This document shows positions 21,897 through 31,621 of a DNA stretch of 64,000 nt, one piece after another (position 1 is the first letter of the stretch; every line of letters begins with the position of its first letter). The notes beneath the pieces were generated by a model. The model had not been told where the DNA came from, made no database searches, and worked only from the letters and a program-made list of their open reading frames with translations. The stretch is taken from positions 3,038,001 through 3,102,000 of the forward strand of contig CM034408.1 in the NCBI GenBank assembly GCA_019925095.2. Reading direction: 5' to 3'. Source of the DNA: Dendrolimus kikuchii. Taxonomy: Eukaryota > Arthropoda > Insecta > Lepidoptera > Lasiocampidae. The translations under genes and the position numbers were made by a program.

Positions 21897-22421
21897 ATTT
21901 AGTCTACTTGTTAGTTACAACGTATAAATTTATTTTCTGACCGTGAAACAATTGTCAACCAACTTTAGAACTTTAGAACTTTTCCAACGACAATGGTCTT
22001 GTGGGGCTGGACGGGCTTTGATACAGGTTTTTTTAAGCTAGGTTTATTTATAGGATTGTCTTACTATTTATTACTTACTTTATTTTTGTATTTAATCTTA
22101 TTTTTAAGTTAGTTTAGTTGTTTTCCGTATCTCGTCTCTATGTAATTATATTTTTATTTATGTAAATAGTTCAACAATGATAATCATAAAGTCCACTTTA
22201 GAATTAGAAGTAGCTTTTTTTTAATTATGATTCTGCGAAAAAATATCCACGCAGGCGAAGTCATGGGCATAGCTAGTGTACTATATAAACATGAAACATA
22301 TCATAATACATACAGAATGTTACTACAATAGCACTATTAGACTTGAGAGGACTCAAAATAATTAGTAACAAGGAGTATGAAAGACAATACTTATTATAAT
22401 ACAATATTTTTATCATATTTT
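21897..22421. other. Low-information sequence with one dispersed repeat piece
   Basis: 'acaatggtcttgtggggctg' and 'acgggctttgatacagg' near 21990 recur at 51460-51500. The rest is AT-rich and unassigned. Confidence 0.35.
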
Positions 22422-22730
22422 AATCCGTGCAGGAACGGTGAAAGAATACAATTTCTAGCGGTCTGGCGGCCTGTCGTAAGAGGCGACTAAACAACCCACA
22501 GCGAGGTGGTAGGGTATTTGCTCGACTGGATGGCGACCACCTCTGGTCTAGAGTATGCCGCCATAACAACCTTGTGTTGTGTTCCGGCATTAGTGACCAG
22601 GTTCCAGTCTCCTTTAAGAGAGTAGCTGCGCATTTGCAACACCTTACGAGTTGCAAATGTCCATAGGCGATGGTAACCGCTTTCCATCAAGTGGGCAGTC
22701 TGCCTGTCTGCTGAACTCCTGCAATAAAAT
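22422..22730 (+). repeat. A-family element, full length
   Basis: ATCCGTGCAGGAACGGTG to TCCTGCAATAAAATAA, with a very short A run. Confidence 0.85.
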
Positions 22731-22799
22731 AACAAAAACTTATCTAGCGTGTCTGATGGATGTTCCAACGTATCTCGTAACTTAAGATCATATTCGATG

Positions 22800-22871
22800 C
22801 CTCCAAGGAATACTAAGCTAACTTAATTTTAGATATATCTAAAATTAAGTTAGCGTAGTATCGCTTGGAGG
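22800..22871. repeat. 72-bp near-perfect palindrome
   Basis: Two 36-base arms meet with no loop at 22835/22836. Left starts CCTCCAAGGAATACTAAGCT and right ends with its complement, with three mismatches. The centre is AGATATATCT. Not part of any family recognised here. Confidence 0.75.
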
Positions 22872-23032
22872 TGTCGATTAACATCTATACCTCAATGCTC
22901 GTAACTCGTAATGCACACTCTGCAATCACAGTTGACGCCACAAGCCCGTTCTTATTTTTATTGAAAATCTCAATTAAAACTTAAAATCAACAACTTATTA
23001 TTTAAAACACAATTTTAAACTGAAGTGAATGA

Positions 23033-23330
23033 AGTCGTGGTAGCGTAATGGCTAGCGCACGCGTCCCACACTCAGAGGGCGCGGGTTCGATCCTGGCCGG
23101 AACGCATGCACTTCTTAGTCAGTTTTCTGATCTAATGTGCATATTGTTACAATTACCATGTGCTAACAACGGTGAAGGAAAACATCGTGATGCAACCTGC
23201 ACATCGAGATAACCGATGTGTCAAACCTGCCAAGCCGCCTTAGACAAGCGTGGCGGGTATACTGTCTGTTCCCCCTATAATGGGAGGCCCGAGCTCAGCA
23301 GTGGGACATTAATGGGCTGATATTATTTAT
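23033..23330 (+). repeat. tS SINE, full length
   Basis: Head 'gtcgtggtagcgtaatggct' and 'gcgggttcgatcctggcc' give A-box and B-box-like text in tRNA order. The body includes 'taccatgtgctaacaacggtg' and ends 'cagcagtgggacattaatgg' with a TATT-rich tail. Confidence 0.85.
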
Positions 23331-23503
23331 ATTTATATTTTAATTTTAAACTAGATTTCAAACATTGGCTATATCAAAGTTCATCAAATTTCGCTTCATC
23401 GTAATACTTGCAACAACTCAGAAGGGTTTTTGGTAATAAAAGAACAGCAACTGGTTACTATACTTATAATCAGAGAACTTTACGGCTTACATATCTTATA
23501 CTA

Positions 23504-23766
23504 TGATGAAAGAATGACTAAACAGATATACAATGCAAAAGTGGATGGATGCAGAAGTCGTGGACGGCCACGACACACCTTCCATGATCAAATTGATCAT
23601 ATACTAGCAGAAGGTGATGTCAGGAGCCTTAAGAACAGACCAGCGTGCATGACAAGAGTTATGAATGTCAAAGAAGCAAGAGAGGTGTGTAAGAATAAGC
23701 CTAAATGGCGCTCTGTTGTTCGTGCCTACCCCGCAAGGGAACTGGCGTGAAGTTATGTATGTATGT
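23504..23766 (+). mobile_element. T-LINE 3' fragment inserted at a Helitron end
   Basis: Open from DERMTKQIYNAKVDG to RAYPARELA, then (TATG)n. Flanked by ATATCTTATACTA (23491-23503 and 23767-23779), a 13-bp duplication of the 5' terminus of the neighbouring Helitron. Confidence 0.85.
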
Positions 23767-23769
23767 ATA

Positions 23770-24015
23770 TCTTATACTAATATATAAAGCTGAGGAGTTT
23801 GAACGCGCTAATCTCAGGAACTACTGGTCTGATTTGAAAAATTCTTTAAAAGTGTTAGATAGCCCATTTATCGAGGAAGGCTATAGGCGATATATCATCA
23901 CGCTAAGACCAATAGGAGCGAAGCACCAATGAAGAATGTTTCAAAATCGGGGGGTGTTTTTTAACTTACTTTTTTTAAACTATTCCACGCGGACGAAGTT
24001 GCGGGTAGAAGCTAG
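23770..24015 (+). mobile_element. Short non-autonomous Helitron
   Basis: TCTTATACTAATATATAAAG to GCGGGTAGAAGCTAG, then T. Its first bases were duplicated by the adjacent T-LINE, so the Helitron is the older insertion. Confidence 0.75.
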
Positions 24016-24260
24016 TATTTCATACACTGATTTTTCACACTCGACAAGCATTTTTAGAACACCTCGCCATCCGTCCAATAATACTTACAGTATAAGAAAC
24101 TTAGCAAATTGGCAAAACCGATAGCGGATTGAAGTCATTGATAAACTATTTTAATTAAAGGGTTATGAATGAAAAGAATTTAATACATTATAGTTTGGAA
24201 ATTCTAGATAATATTTCATATAAAATATTATACTTAAAGTTGTACATGTAATAAAAAATT

Positions 24261-24358
24261 GCAACAAAATTTTAACTTGAAGTTTTACGGGCAGGTTTTC
24301 AAATTGGACAAGTACATTAACAATCTGCCCGTAAAACTTCAAGTTAAAATTTTGTTGC
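24261..24358. repeat. Perfect hairpin with 34-bp arms
   Basis: Arms at 24261-24294 and 24325-24358 (GCAACAAAATTTTAACTTGA... and complement) are identical over all 34 bases around a 30-base loop. No flanking duplication or family member was found in the window. Confidence 0.85.
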
Positions 24359-25401
24359 CATTCGCTTTTCCACTTGTCCGTTGAACTGTCACTTCTACTA
24401 TGTGTCCCAGCACACATTTCGATTTTTCGCAGGTTTACTGCAAATTATGATTTGGTTAGGTTAGGTACATTTTAATGAATGCATTTTTTTATTTAAGCAT
24501 ATTTTATTTTGTCAAACAAAAAAACTGAATTCGATCCGGAACCAAAAAACGCATCCATAATCTACTCTTAAATTATGCCGCCTCTCACCAGGTCTAGTCT
24601 AAATTTATGCGGCTCCTCCACGCGGCCGTAACGCTTTTTCGTGACAGAAAAATCCTAGAACCCCCTGTCTATATAGAAGTTTCACTTCAATAAGCCGAAT
24701 ACAGTATATATCGCGTCTGAGTGTCTACAATTGAGAAATTTTGAATTATAATCTGTACATAATTACTACATACTCCTACATAAAATTATGTTAAATTATA
24801 GAGAATTACTTACTCTATACACACTAGGCGCTAATCACCGAATTAATATAAATATAACATTATAATTCAATTAAGGAAATGGCCGATTGTATCCTTTAGA
24901 AATAAGAGGGTACATAACAAAATTAATTATTAACTTCAAAAAGAAACAACTATGCTACTAAATAACTGTAACATTCGTTTCCAATATATTGTTATGTTAC
25001 CAAGATCTCTGGTTATGGTATACTTACATAAAGTATTTCTATACAAAGGTTAGTTTATAAAATCACTGTAAAGAGAAAATATCTTATAATTAGACCAGGC
25101 TACTTTAATGAAAATTACAAACTTGCCGAGCTTAAAACAATGAAGGATAAAAAATTGTACAAATATGTACGTTGTACGAACTAATTTCCTTTGCATGTGT
25201 GCGTTCAAGTAGAAAAATTCAAAAGCTTGTTTACTTTTGTTACTAACGAGTCTTGTAAACACACATACATACTATAACCTAGTCAACTTAGAAAGCACGT
25301 TCCGTGAATCATGTTTGAATTAGAAAGGGGTGGCACTGAAAACTTGCCGTGTAATATTACGGTAGAAAGGGGCGAGCTAGGTTTATTTCACTTCAGCCAT
25401 T
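24359..25401. other. Low-repeat sequence, no gene recognised
   Basis: AT-rich. 'ggttaggttagg' at ~24452 is only two units of the insect telomere-like pentamer and has no significance by itself. No coding frame. Confidence 0.3.
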
Positions 25402-25436
25402 TCAGTGCGCAAGCAGTCGTCAGTGAGGATGGACGT
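25402..25436 (+). promoter_or_regulatory. Putative TATA-less Inr plus DPE core promoter
   Basis: TCAGT at 25402-25406 matches the arthropod initiator with A at 25404 as +1. GGACGT begins exactly at +28 (25431-25436) and fits the downstream promoter element consensus (R-G-W-Y-V-T). The spacing is the strict one required for Inr/DPE promoters. No TATA box sits near -30. Genes and some LINEs use this arrangement, so it may drive either. Confidence 0.5.
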
Positions 25437-25555
25437 TTCGCTCCCGGATTTCCCCTCATATTGTTACGATCGCGAATAACTTTTGTTTGTGCGTACTGTG
25501 ACTTGTAGTGAATAGAAACTGTTTTAATGGAAATATGAAGGAATGTGTTATCTGT
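25404..25555 (+). other. Candidate 5' exon downstream of Inr/DPE
   Basis: From the predicted start site to a GTGAGT donor-like sequence at 25556-25561. It holds a 16-codon upstream-type frame from ATG 25429 ending TAA, and a second ATG (25535) open to the donor (MKECVIC). It could be a mostly non-coding first exon of a + strand gene such as the one with a coding exon at 45109-45297. Only signals, not homology, support this. Confidence 0.3.
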
Positions 25556-26153
25556 GTGAGTATTTGAAAAATACGTATGATTAAGACTTTTAATGCTTAC
25601 GTACAATTTGAACCTGTGAAAATGTTTAAATTTTTCGGAATAAATGTAATGTATGGTCACCTCTTTAATAAACAGAATACATACAATAAACTGTCGCATG
25701 ATTTGCGCCAATCTTTATTCCGTCTTTGGAAAATTTACGAACATATACATACATTAGATAATAATAATAAACATTACGTTATTGTGTAATAATAGGTACA
25801 TAATAGACAACTAATTAAGAAAGGGTGGTGTGGGGTTGACACAAACGTAAAGATTCGAAGCTTTTTTAAAAATAAAAGAAAACGTAATGTGAGTCAGTAT
25901 TTTATGTTATATATTTTTATGTATTTTACGTATAATTACATCATCGTAATATTATATATGTATTTTTATTAAACATACAAAATATAACTTTAAACAAAAA
26001 TAAAATACATACAAAAATATCTATTCATTTAAAACATAACAAAAATAATAATTAGTTGACTATGTGAATAAAAATGTATTCCTTATTTAAAATAACTTTT
26101 CTTAAATTGCTGTTAATGATTTTTGAAACCAAAATAAAAAACCCAATAAAAAT
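25556..26153. other. No feature recognised
   Basis: AT-rich sequence following the putative donor; no frame or repeat match. Confidence 0.3.
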
Positions 26154-26368
26154 CTAGCTTTTGTTCGTAGCTTCGCTCCCATTAGTGTTATCGTGGGCGC
26201 GTTAGTTAGTCGCGTTAGTGGAAATGTACATTTTTCCGAGTTAAAAAGTAGCTTATGTTATATTCCAGACTATAATCTATCTCTGTGCCAAATTTCATCC
26301 AGATCCCCTTCAGCCGTTCTGGCGTGACTGAGTAACAAACATCCGTCCAAACTTTCACGTTTGTAATA
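26154..26368 (-). repeat. Helitron-like or MITE-like dispersed repeat
   Basis: On the minus strand it begins near 'tcatattacaaacgtgaaag', passes 'tttgttactcagtcacgcca' and ends 'ggagcgaagctacg...gctag'. The text order resembles 29455-29981, and the CTAG end suits a Helitron, but the following base is A, not T. Confidence 0.45.
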
Positions 26369-26814
26369 TGATAATATACATTAAGTACCTATATTAACAT
26401 ACTACCCTGAAATATGTTTATATACTCAAAATGGCAAATATACCCAAAGCATATAGGCCATGTTGGTGGTATACTAACATGGCGTATAAGCCAAAGCCGT
26501 ATAGAAGCCGCAACGTCGGCAATGCTTTTATCCGCGTGATGCTGGCTTATACTGAAAGGAAAAATAATTGTGTGGTTTGAGTATATCGGCTTAGCTGGAG
26601 AGCCCCACACTTCCCAACTACAGGTCTCCCAGCAGTGGGGTGCGTGTAAACTGTATTTAATTCCGAAAAAAGCATGCAAATTTAAGCATTGGAAGTTAAG
26701 TGTTCCCAATTCCCCCACTTTCCTCTATTCATTATTATATTTATTAGTCTATACTAATTATAACCTTATTCATCCCTTCGTGTAGTAAAAATGTAATCGA
26801 TTGTTGTTAGGAAA

Positions 26815-26905
26815 TAAAAGTATGTTTATGTGTTACGGATGGATATGTATCCATATCCATCCATACTAAGCCATATCCATATCCATACCTATAGGGATAT
26901 GGACT
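26815..26905. repeat. Short CCATAT tandem-like run
   Basis: 'tatccatatccatcc' and 'ccatatccatatccatacc' form an imperfect 6-base repeat with an inverted partner ('ggatggatatg', 'gggatatgg'). Confidence 0.5.
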
Positions 26906-26960
26906 AATCATCGAAATTTGCACTTTAAACACGGCAATACGGGTTGAAATGTCACATTGG

Positions 26961-27065
26961 GAAACAGCAGGCAAACAGGTAGACAGCAACCTGATGGAAA
27001 GTGGATATCGTCGCCTATAGACATTTACAACACAAGGTACGTCTGTCGCCAACGCGTTGCCGTTT
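26961..27065 (-). repeat. A-family-related 3' fragment
   Basis: 'gcaggcaaacaggtagacag', 'ctgatggaaagtgg' and 'gacatttacaaca', then 'caacgcgttgccg', as in the subfamily piece at 15236-15345. Confidence 0.5.
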
Positions 27066-27585
27066 TTATAATCAATTGTTACACGAGAGGTGTAAGTGAC
27101 CTATTTAGGCATGAGATGGTTTGGCGCACGAGCGATGGCGCTAATCATTCGAGTGCCTAAATAGGCCTTTCATCCGAGGTTAACACTCAGTTTTTCATTT
27201 GGAATATGAGGAAAGTAAATAAAAACTGATTATTTAAACAAACAATTACTTCTCTAATGAAATCAGGCGTTAAATCCATATATAATTCTGATGAACTCAT
27301 TTAATACGTCACATATGAAACGTCAAGCAAATTTTTTTCTGTGGCATTCTACCAGCCAGTATTTTTTTCCACTGCTGATAATAAATATTTAGCTGAAATT
27401 TATGTAAATTAAATAATAATTTAGTGAAAAGTAATTTATAAGTATAAAATGATGTTACAAAATGGTTGACATTTTTTATTAGAATTTATGCCGCGATTTA
27501 ATAATGGCTATAAAAAGAGTTGGGACATGAGTCGCATGTATTTATTATCTATGGTTCGCATAGTTTTTAAATTTTTTGAGGAGTT
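27066..27585. other. No gene recognised
   Basis: Contains a 12-bp inverted pair CCTATTTAGGCA/TGCCTAAATAGG (27100-27111 and 27154-27165). Otherwise AT-rich. Confidence 0.35.
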
Positions 27586-27589
27586 TTTG

Positions 27590-27890
27590 GCTGGAACTGA
27601 AAGGAGATGTTGTGCTGTGCAGTTTTATTTTCTAAAAATGTGTAAAATTACTCTAAAATGAACAATAGTTGTAGGATATTGATAGTTTTTGAGTAGTAAT
27701 TATGTGTTTTGTGAGAAATGTGAACTGTATAGACAAATGTGGCCTTTTGAGTTGTCACAAGAACTCCGTTGAATGGCACTAGCTCATAACCTACAATTCA
27801 GCTGTGCTACACGTAGGTTTAAGAAAATGAAGAAACTACATTGAATCTAAGATCTTGCTTAAAGACCTAGCTGCCAAGCCACAAAATCCA
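27590..27890 (-). repeat. Repeat D, copy 2 (reverse)
   Basis: Reverse-complement match of 12240-12515: 'gttgtgctgtgcagttttat', 'tttgagtagtaattatgtg' and 'gaactccgttgaatgg'. Confidence 0.6.
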
Positions 27891-28383
27891 TAAAAATTTT
27901 TTTTTTGACAGCAGGGAAAATGGTTTCCCAAGTACGAAAAGTATTGTTTTCATCCCTGTGATCAGGCAACTCTAAGCTTACTTTGAAAATATGAGATATG
28001 AAAACTTTATTTGCGGCATTTTTGCTGGTTTTTTATTATTACAGTTACAAGTTACAATACTATAGAAAATAAATACAAATGCAGATTATGTTATTACTGG
28101 TTACGCAACCAGCGATGACGTCTATGTATCACATAATGTTAAATCGGTCTATCCGTACCCAGAATTCGGAAACTAATGAGCTGACTTCGGCAAAACGCAT
28201 AGTGATTGGTAATCGAGAGATCGTATTATCATCATAATGCTTTTAGGCCATGGTCTATCACAGATATCGAAAGTGGCGTCTAGCGTCAAACGACACTGGA
28301 CGCCGCTTTTGGACTGGAGTCAGGTGGATGTCTAAAAACTAGTCATTTTGGGAAGGTCAGAACATGCGGCAGCTTTTTTTAAC
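27891..28383. other. No gene recognised
   Basis: Mixed AT-rich sequence; 'agtggcgtctagcgtcaaacg' with a near-inverted 'ctggacgccgctttt' at 28270-28306. Nothing identified. Confidence 0.3.
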
Positions 28384-28397
28384 ACATCAATTGACAT

Positions 28398-28845
28398 AAT
28401 ATTTTCTTAACGTGTCACGACTTGTATACGTAATAAAACTACGTTTTGACGGTTTTAAGCGCGGTATTTTATTTAATTTTTGTTATTCCGACGTTTCGGC
28501 CACTTTCCAGTGGCCGTGATCACGGAAGACAAAGTTATCAAGTGTATTTATAACTAAATAATTAAAATGCAGCAGTGAGTAATTAAAAGAAGCAAGTGAG
28601 GTGTGTAAGAATAAGCCTAAATGGCGCTCTGTTGTCCGTACCTACCCCGCAAGGGAACTGGCGTGAAGTTATGTATGTAATTAAAATAAACAAGTTGGCG
28701 GAAGGCTAAATAAAACTAACAATACTCGTTGACACTTGACATCTTTGTCTTCCGTGATCACGGCCACTGAAAAGTGGTCGAAACGTCGGAATAACAAAAA
28801 TTAAATAAACTACCGCGCTTAAAACCGTTAAAACGTAGTTTTATT
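28398..28845. mobile_element. Fold-back element with ~140-bp arms
   Basis: Left arm 'taataaaactacg', 'cggttttaagcgcggta', 'ccgacgtttcggccactttc' and 'ccgtgatcacggaagacaaag' is mirrored at the right. Flanked by a perfect 14-bp direct repeat ACATCAATTGACAT (28384-28397 and 28846-28859). A T-LINE fragment (28589-28676) sits in the middle. Relative of 14728-15000. No coding capacity. Confidence 0.7.
28589..28676 (+). mobile_element. T-LINE fragment, 88 bp
   Basis: Only the final codons (EVCKNKPKWRSVVRTYPARELA) and a short TATG tail. Flanked by GTAATTAAAA at 28579-28588 and 28677-28686. The shortest insertion of the family here. Confidence 0.85.
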
Positions 28846-28859
28846 ACATCAATTGACAT

Positions 28860-29454
28860 CAAAAACGCGACGTATTTACGCTGGAATGCTCAGGAATGAC
28901 AGTGACGGACTGAGTACGACATGAACGCCGCGCACAGCGCATGTGCGTCGTTTTAGGCGTTTGAGATCACTCTAGTCTATTTTCATATTAAGTATTCGTT
29001 GGTCGCGTATAACTTGCAACGTTACGCTGTATGCAGCCTACAGCGTTTGTAACGTACCATCGTTTTATGATTTATGACGCCCTTCTGAAATCCTAATAGT
29101 CTGTAGTAATTAGAATGCGTTAGGAACTCTCGCAGCCGCGGTAGCTAGGGTTGCCACCTTTTATTGAAGAAAATATAGTATAATATTTGTATTAAGCTGT
29201 AAAAATATAGAACTTTTCAGAAATTTAGGGGCAAAAAACAGTATACATTTTCCAATTTTTATTTGTTTGATTATTGAATTTTCCATGTGTATTTATTACT
29301 ACTTTTTGCTTTGGCCATCAAAGATCCGAAAAGCTCGACAATTGAATTAGCGATGAAAATATAGTAGGTACGTTTCGTACTCTGTATTTTCTATAATATA
29401 TAGTACAATTGGCTGATATATATATAGTACGATAATATATATTATTAGCTGCGC
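28860..29454. other. No gene recognised
   Basis: Moderately GC-rich near 28870-29060, then AT-rich. No frame and no repeat match noticed. Confidence 0.3.
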
Positions 29455-29981
29455 CCCGCGGTTTCACCCGCGTGGTGATGGAAAATCGATATATTTTTTT
29501 TATTTTTTTTTTATTGCAGGAGGTCAGCAGACAGGCAGACGGCCCACTTGTTGGAAAGGGGTTACCATCGCCTATGGACATTTGCAACAGCAAAGTTGCT
29601 ACAAATGCGCTGCTGCTCTCTTAAGGGAAACTGAAACCTGGTCACTAATGCCGGAACACAACTCAAGGTTGTTATGGCGACATACTTTAGACCAGGGGTG
29701 GTAGCCATCCAGTCGGGCAAATGCCCTACCACCTGGCTGTGGGTTGTTAAGTCGCCTCTTACGATAGGCCGCCCGGTCGCAGGAAATTGTATTCTTTCTC
29801 CGTTCCTGCACAGATAAAATTTTGGATAATTCACACTATACCTTTATAAATTATAGCCTATTGTTATTCTGATATGTAAGCTATATTATTGTAAAGTTTC
29901 ATAAAAATCCATTCAGCAGTTTTTGCGTGAAAGAGTAACAAACATTCTTACAAACTTTCGCGTTTTATAATATTAGTAGGA
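29455..29981 (-). mobile_element. Helitron of a second family, split by an A-family element
   Basis: On the minus strand it starts TCCTACTAATATTATAAAAC after A and ends CGGGGCGCAGCTAA before T, matching the Helitron rules (TC...CTRR). The internal text 'gtttgttactctttcacgc' is typical. The A-family copy at 29502-29817 interrupts it. Confidence 0.7.
29502..29817 (-). repeat. A-family element nested in a Helitron
   Basis: T run, ATTGCAGGAGGTCAGCAGAC to CGTTCCTGCACAGATAAA. ATTTT is visible on both sides, suggesting a short target duplication. Confidence 0.8.
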
Positions 29982-30012
29982 TAGTACGAGTGGGAACCCT
30001 AGCTGCAGCCTA

Positions 30013-30300
30013 CATAAATATGACATTGCAGACAAATTGCAAGAATGACGCCTATGTTGGTATGACCACGTTTTATGGAAACCGGCTGGTTACGTGGGGA
30101 ACACATGTTTAGCCTTGCCGCCTTTGCTCAGGTCCCAGTGGAAGGGGCAGACCCAAGAAATGTTCGCTTGAATTTGTGAAAGATGACATGCGTACTCTCA
30201 CAATTAGGGATGAAGAAGACTGAACCGTGCACGAAGTGGAGAAGAAAGAGTAGGACAGTAGACCCAGGTTTACTTATTGATTATGATGATGAGTCTACAG
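30013..30300 (+). pseudogene. Decayed RTE-like LINE C-terminal end
   Basis: The DNA order follows 17740-18040: 'tatgaccacgttttatgg', 'aaccggctggttacgtgggg', 'cccaagaaatg' and 'gatgacatgcgtac', ending in a GAT-rich tail. Several frameshifts and stops. Older than the 17.6-kb copy. Confidence 0.65.
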
Positions 30301-30604
30301 TAATTAGTATAAAAAATAACCTTTCAATGAAAGATCCCGCTTTTCTTAGATAACAAGCGGAATATTTTCCAAGTAAAAGAAAAAGGTTTAAGATTTAAAA
30401 AGTTTTCCTCTCATTAAGCCGGATAAGGAATAAAATTAAGCACCAATCTTTACTACAAATAGTAAAGTCTTTAATTGGCTCTATCTAACGCGGGGATTTT
30501 GTAAGGATTGTTTTTCAAGTTTTGTGGGGTTCTGCAGTGGTTTTCGCAAAACGGTTGTACGTGGTAGGGCGCTGGAATCATAATTTTGAATACAGTTGTT
30601 AGAT
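30301..30604. other. No feature recognised
   Basis: AT-rich sequence without frame or repeat match. Confidence 0.3.
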
Positions 30605-30920
30605 TGTTAAAAGTCGTGGTAGCGTAATGGCTAGCGCACGCGTCCCAAACTCAAAGGGCGTGGGTTCGATCCTGGCCGGAACGCATGCACCACTTAGGCA
30701 GTTTTCTGACCTAATGTGCATATTGTTACAATTACCACGTGCTAATAACGGTGAAGGGAAACATCGTGATGCAACATGCACATCGAGATAACCGATGTGT
30801 CAAACCTGCCAAGCCGCCTTGGACATGTGTGGCAGGTATACTGTCCGTTCCCCCTATATTGGGAGACCCGAGCCCAGCAGTGGGACATTTATGGGCTGTT
30901 ATTACTACTATTACTATTAC
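30605..30920 (+). repeat. tS SINE, full length with target duplication
   Basis: Head 'gtcgtggtagcgtaatggct' and 'gtgggttcgatcctggcc', body with 'ccacgtgctaataacggtg', 3' end 'cagcagtgggacatttatgg' and a (TTACTA)n tail. TGTTAGAT flanks it at 30597-30604 and 30921-30928. The most intact member here. Confidence 0.9.
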
Positions 30921-31049
30921 TGTTAGATGGGTGCGATACCACGCTCTCAAAGAATATCGTCGTCAAACAGTCAGCCTAGTTCCATTCTCCCCTCTATCCG
31001 TAATCCTGAGTCCTATTCCTCCTTTTCCACCTCTCTTCTCCTATTCTAA

Positions 31050-31136
31050 AGGTTGGCAACGCGTTGCCTCTGTCCTTGGTGTTGTAAACATTAGAGCCAT
31101 GCTGGACTGAATGGCTACCATCCCTAGTCTAATGTA
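31050..31136 (+). repeat. Scrambled A-family-like fragment
   Basis: 'gactgaatggctaccatccc' followed by 'tagtctaatgtatgcc' is the centre of an A-family element lying directly before the 5' end of the next copy. It suggests a deletion or recombination between two copies. Confidence 0.45.
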
Positions 31137-31426
31137 TGCCGTGTAGGAACAGAGAAAGAATACAATTACCTGCGGCAGGGCGGCCTGTCGTAAGAGGCGA
31201 CTAAACAACCCACAGCCAGGCATTTGCCCAACTGGATGGCTACCATCCCTGGTCTAAGGTATGTCGCCATAACAACCTTGAGTTGTGTTCCGGCATTAGT
31301 GATTAGGTTCCGAGAGCAGCAGTGCAATTGTAGCACCCGTGGTGTTGCAAATGTCCATAGGCGATGGTAACCGCTTTCCATCAAGTGGGTCGTCTGCCTG
31401 TCGGCTGAACTCCTGCAATAATAAAA
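31137..31426 (+). repeat. A-family element with small deletions
   Basis: CCGTGTAGGAACAGAG to TCCTGCAATAATAAAA. The GGTGGTAGGG and CAGTTTCCC segments are partly missing. Confidence 0.8.
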
Positions 31427-31465
31427 TATAAAAAAGTAACTAACGCTACTTTATTTCGTTTCTGA

Positions 31466-31560
31466 AATTTATAATACCAGGAATTGAACCCGGGGCCGCA
31501 GCGTTGCGGTAAGGTAGGCCGACAAAGGCCCGCTCAAGCACAGAGGTCGTCGAAATTTTC
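31466..31560 (-). repeat. Second tRNA-derived SINE head
   Basis: On the minus strand: 'gacctctgtgcttgagcggg', '..gccccgggttcaattcctgg'. The B-box-like GGTTCAATTCC follows an A-box-like stretch, as in tRNA genes, but the fold is not a complete tRNA. A relative is at 34783-34860. Confidence 0.5.
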
Positions 31561-31621
31561 AGGACGACGTTGGTTCACTTAGGCTCCGTCCAAACTTTTA
31601 TTCATTCGTCGGAACTGATTG

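Noticed and set aside
23033..23110. tRNA gene
   Set aside because: A and B boxes are present, but the cloverleaf is incomplete and the sequence continues into a SINE body with other copies in the window.
24449..24465. TTAGG telomere-like repeat
   Set aside because: Only two units, in a non-telomeric context.
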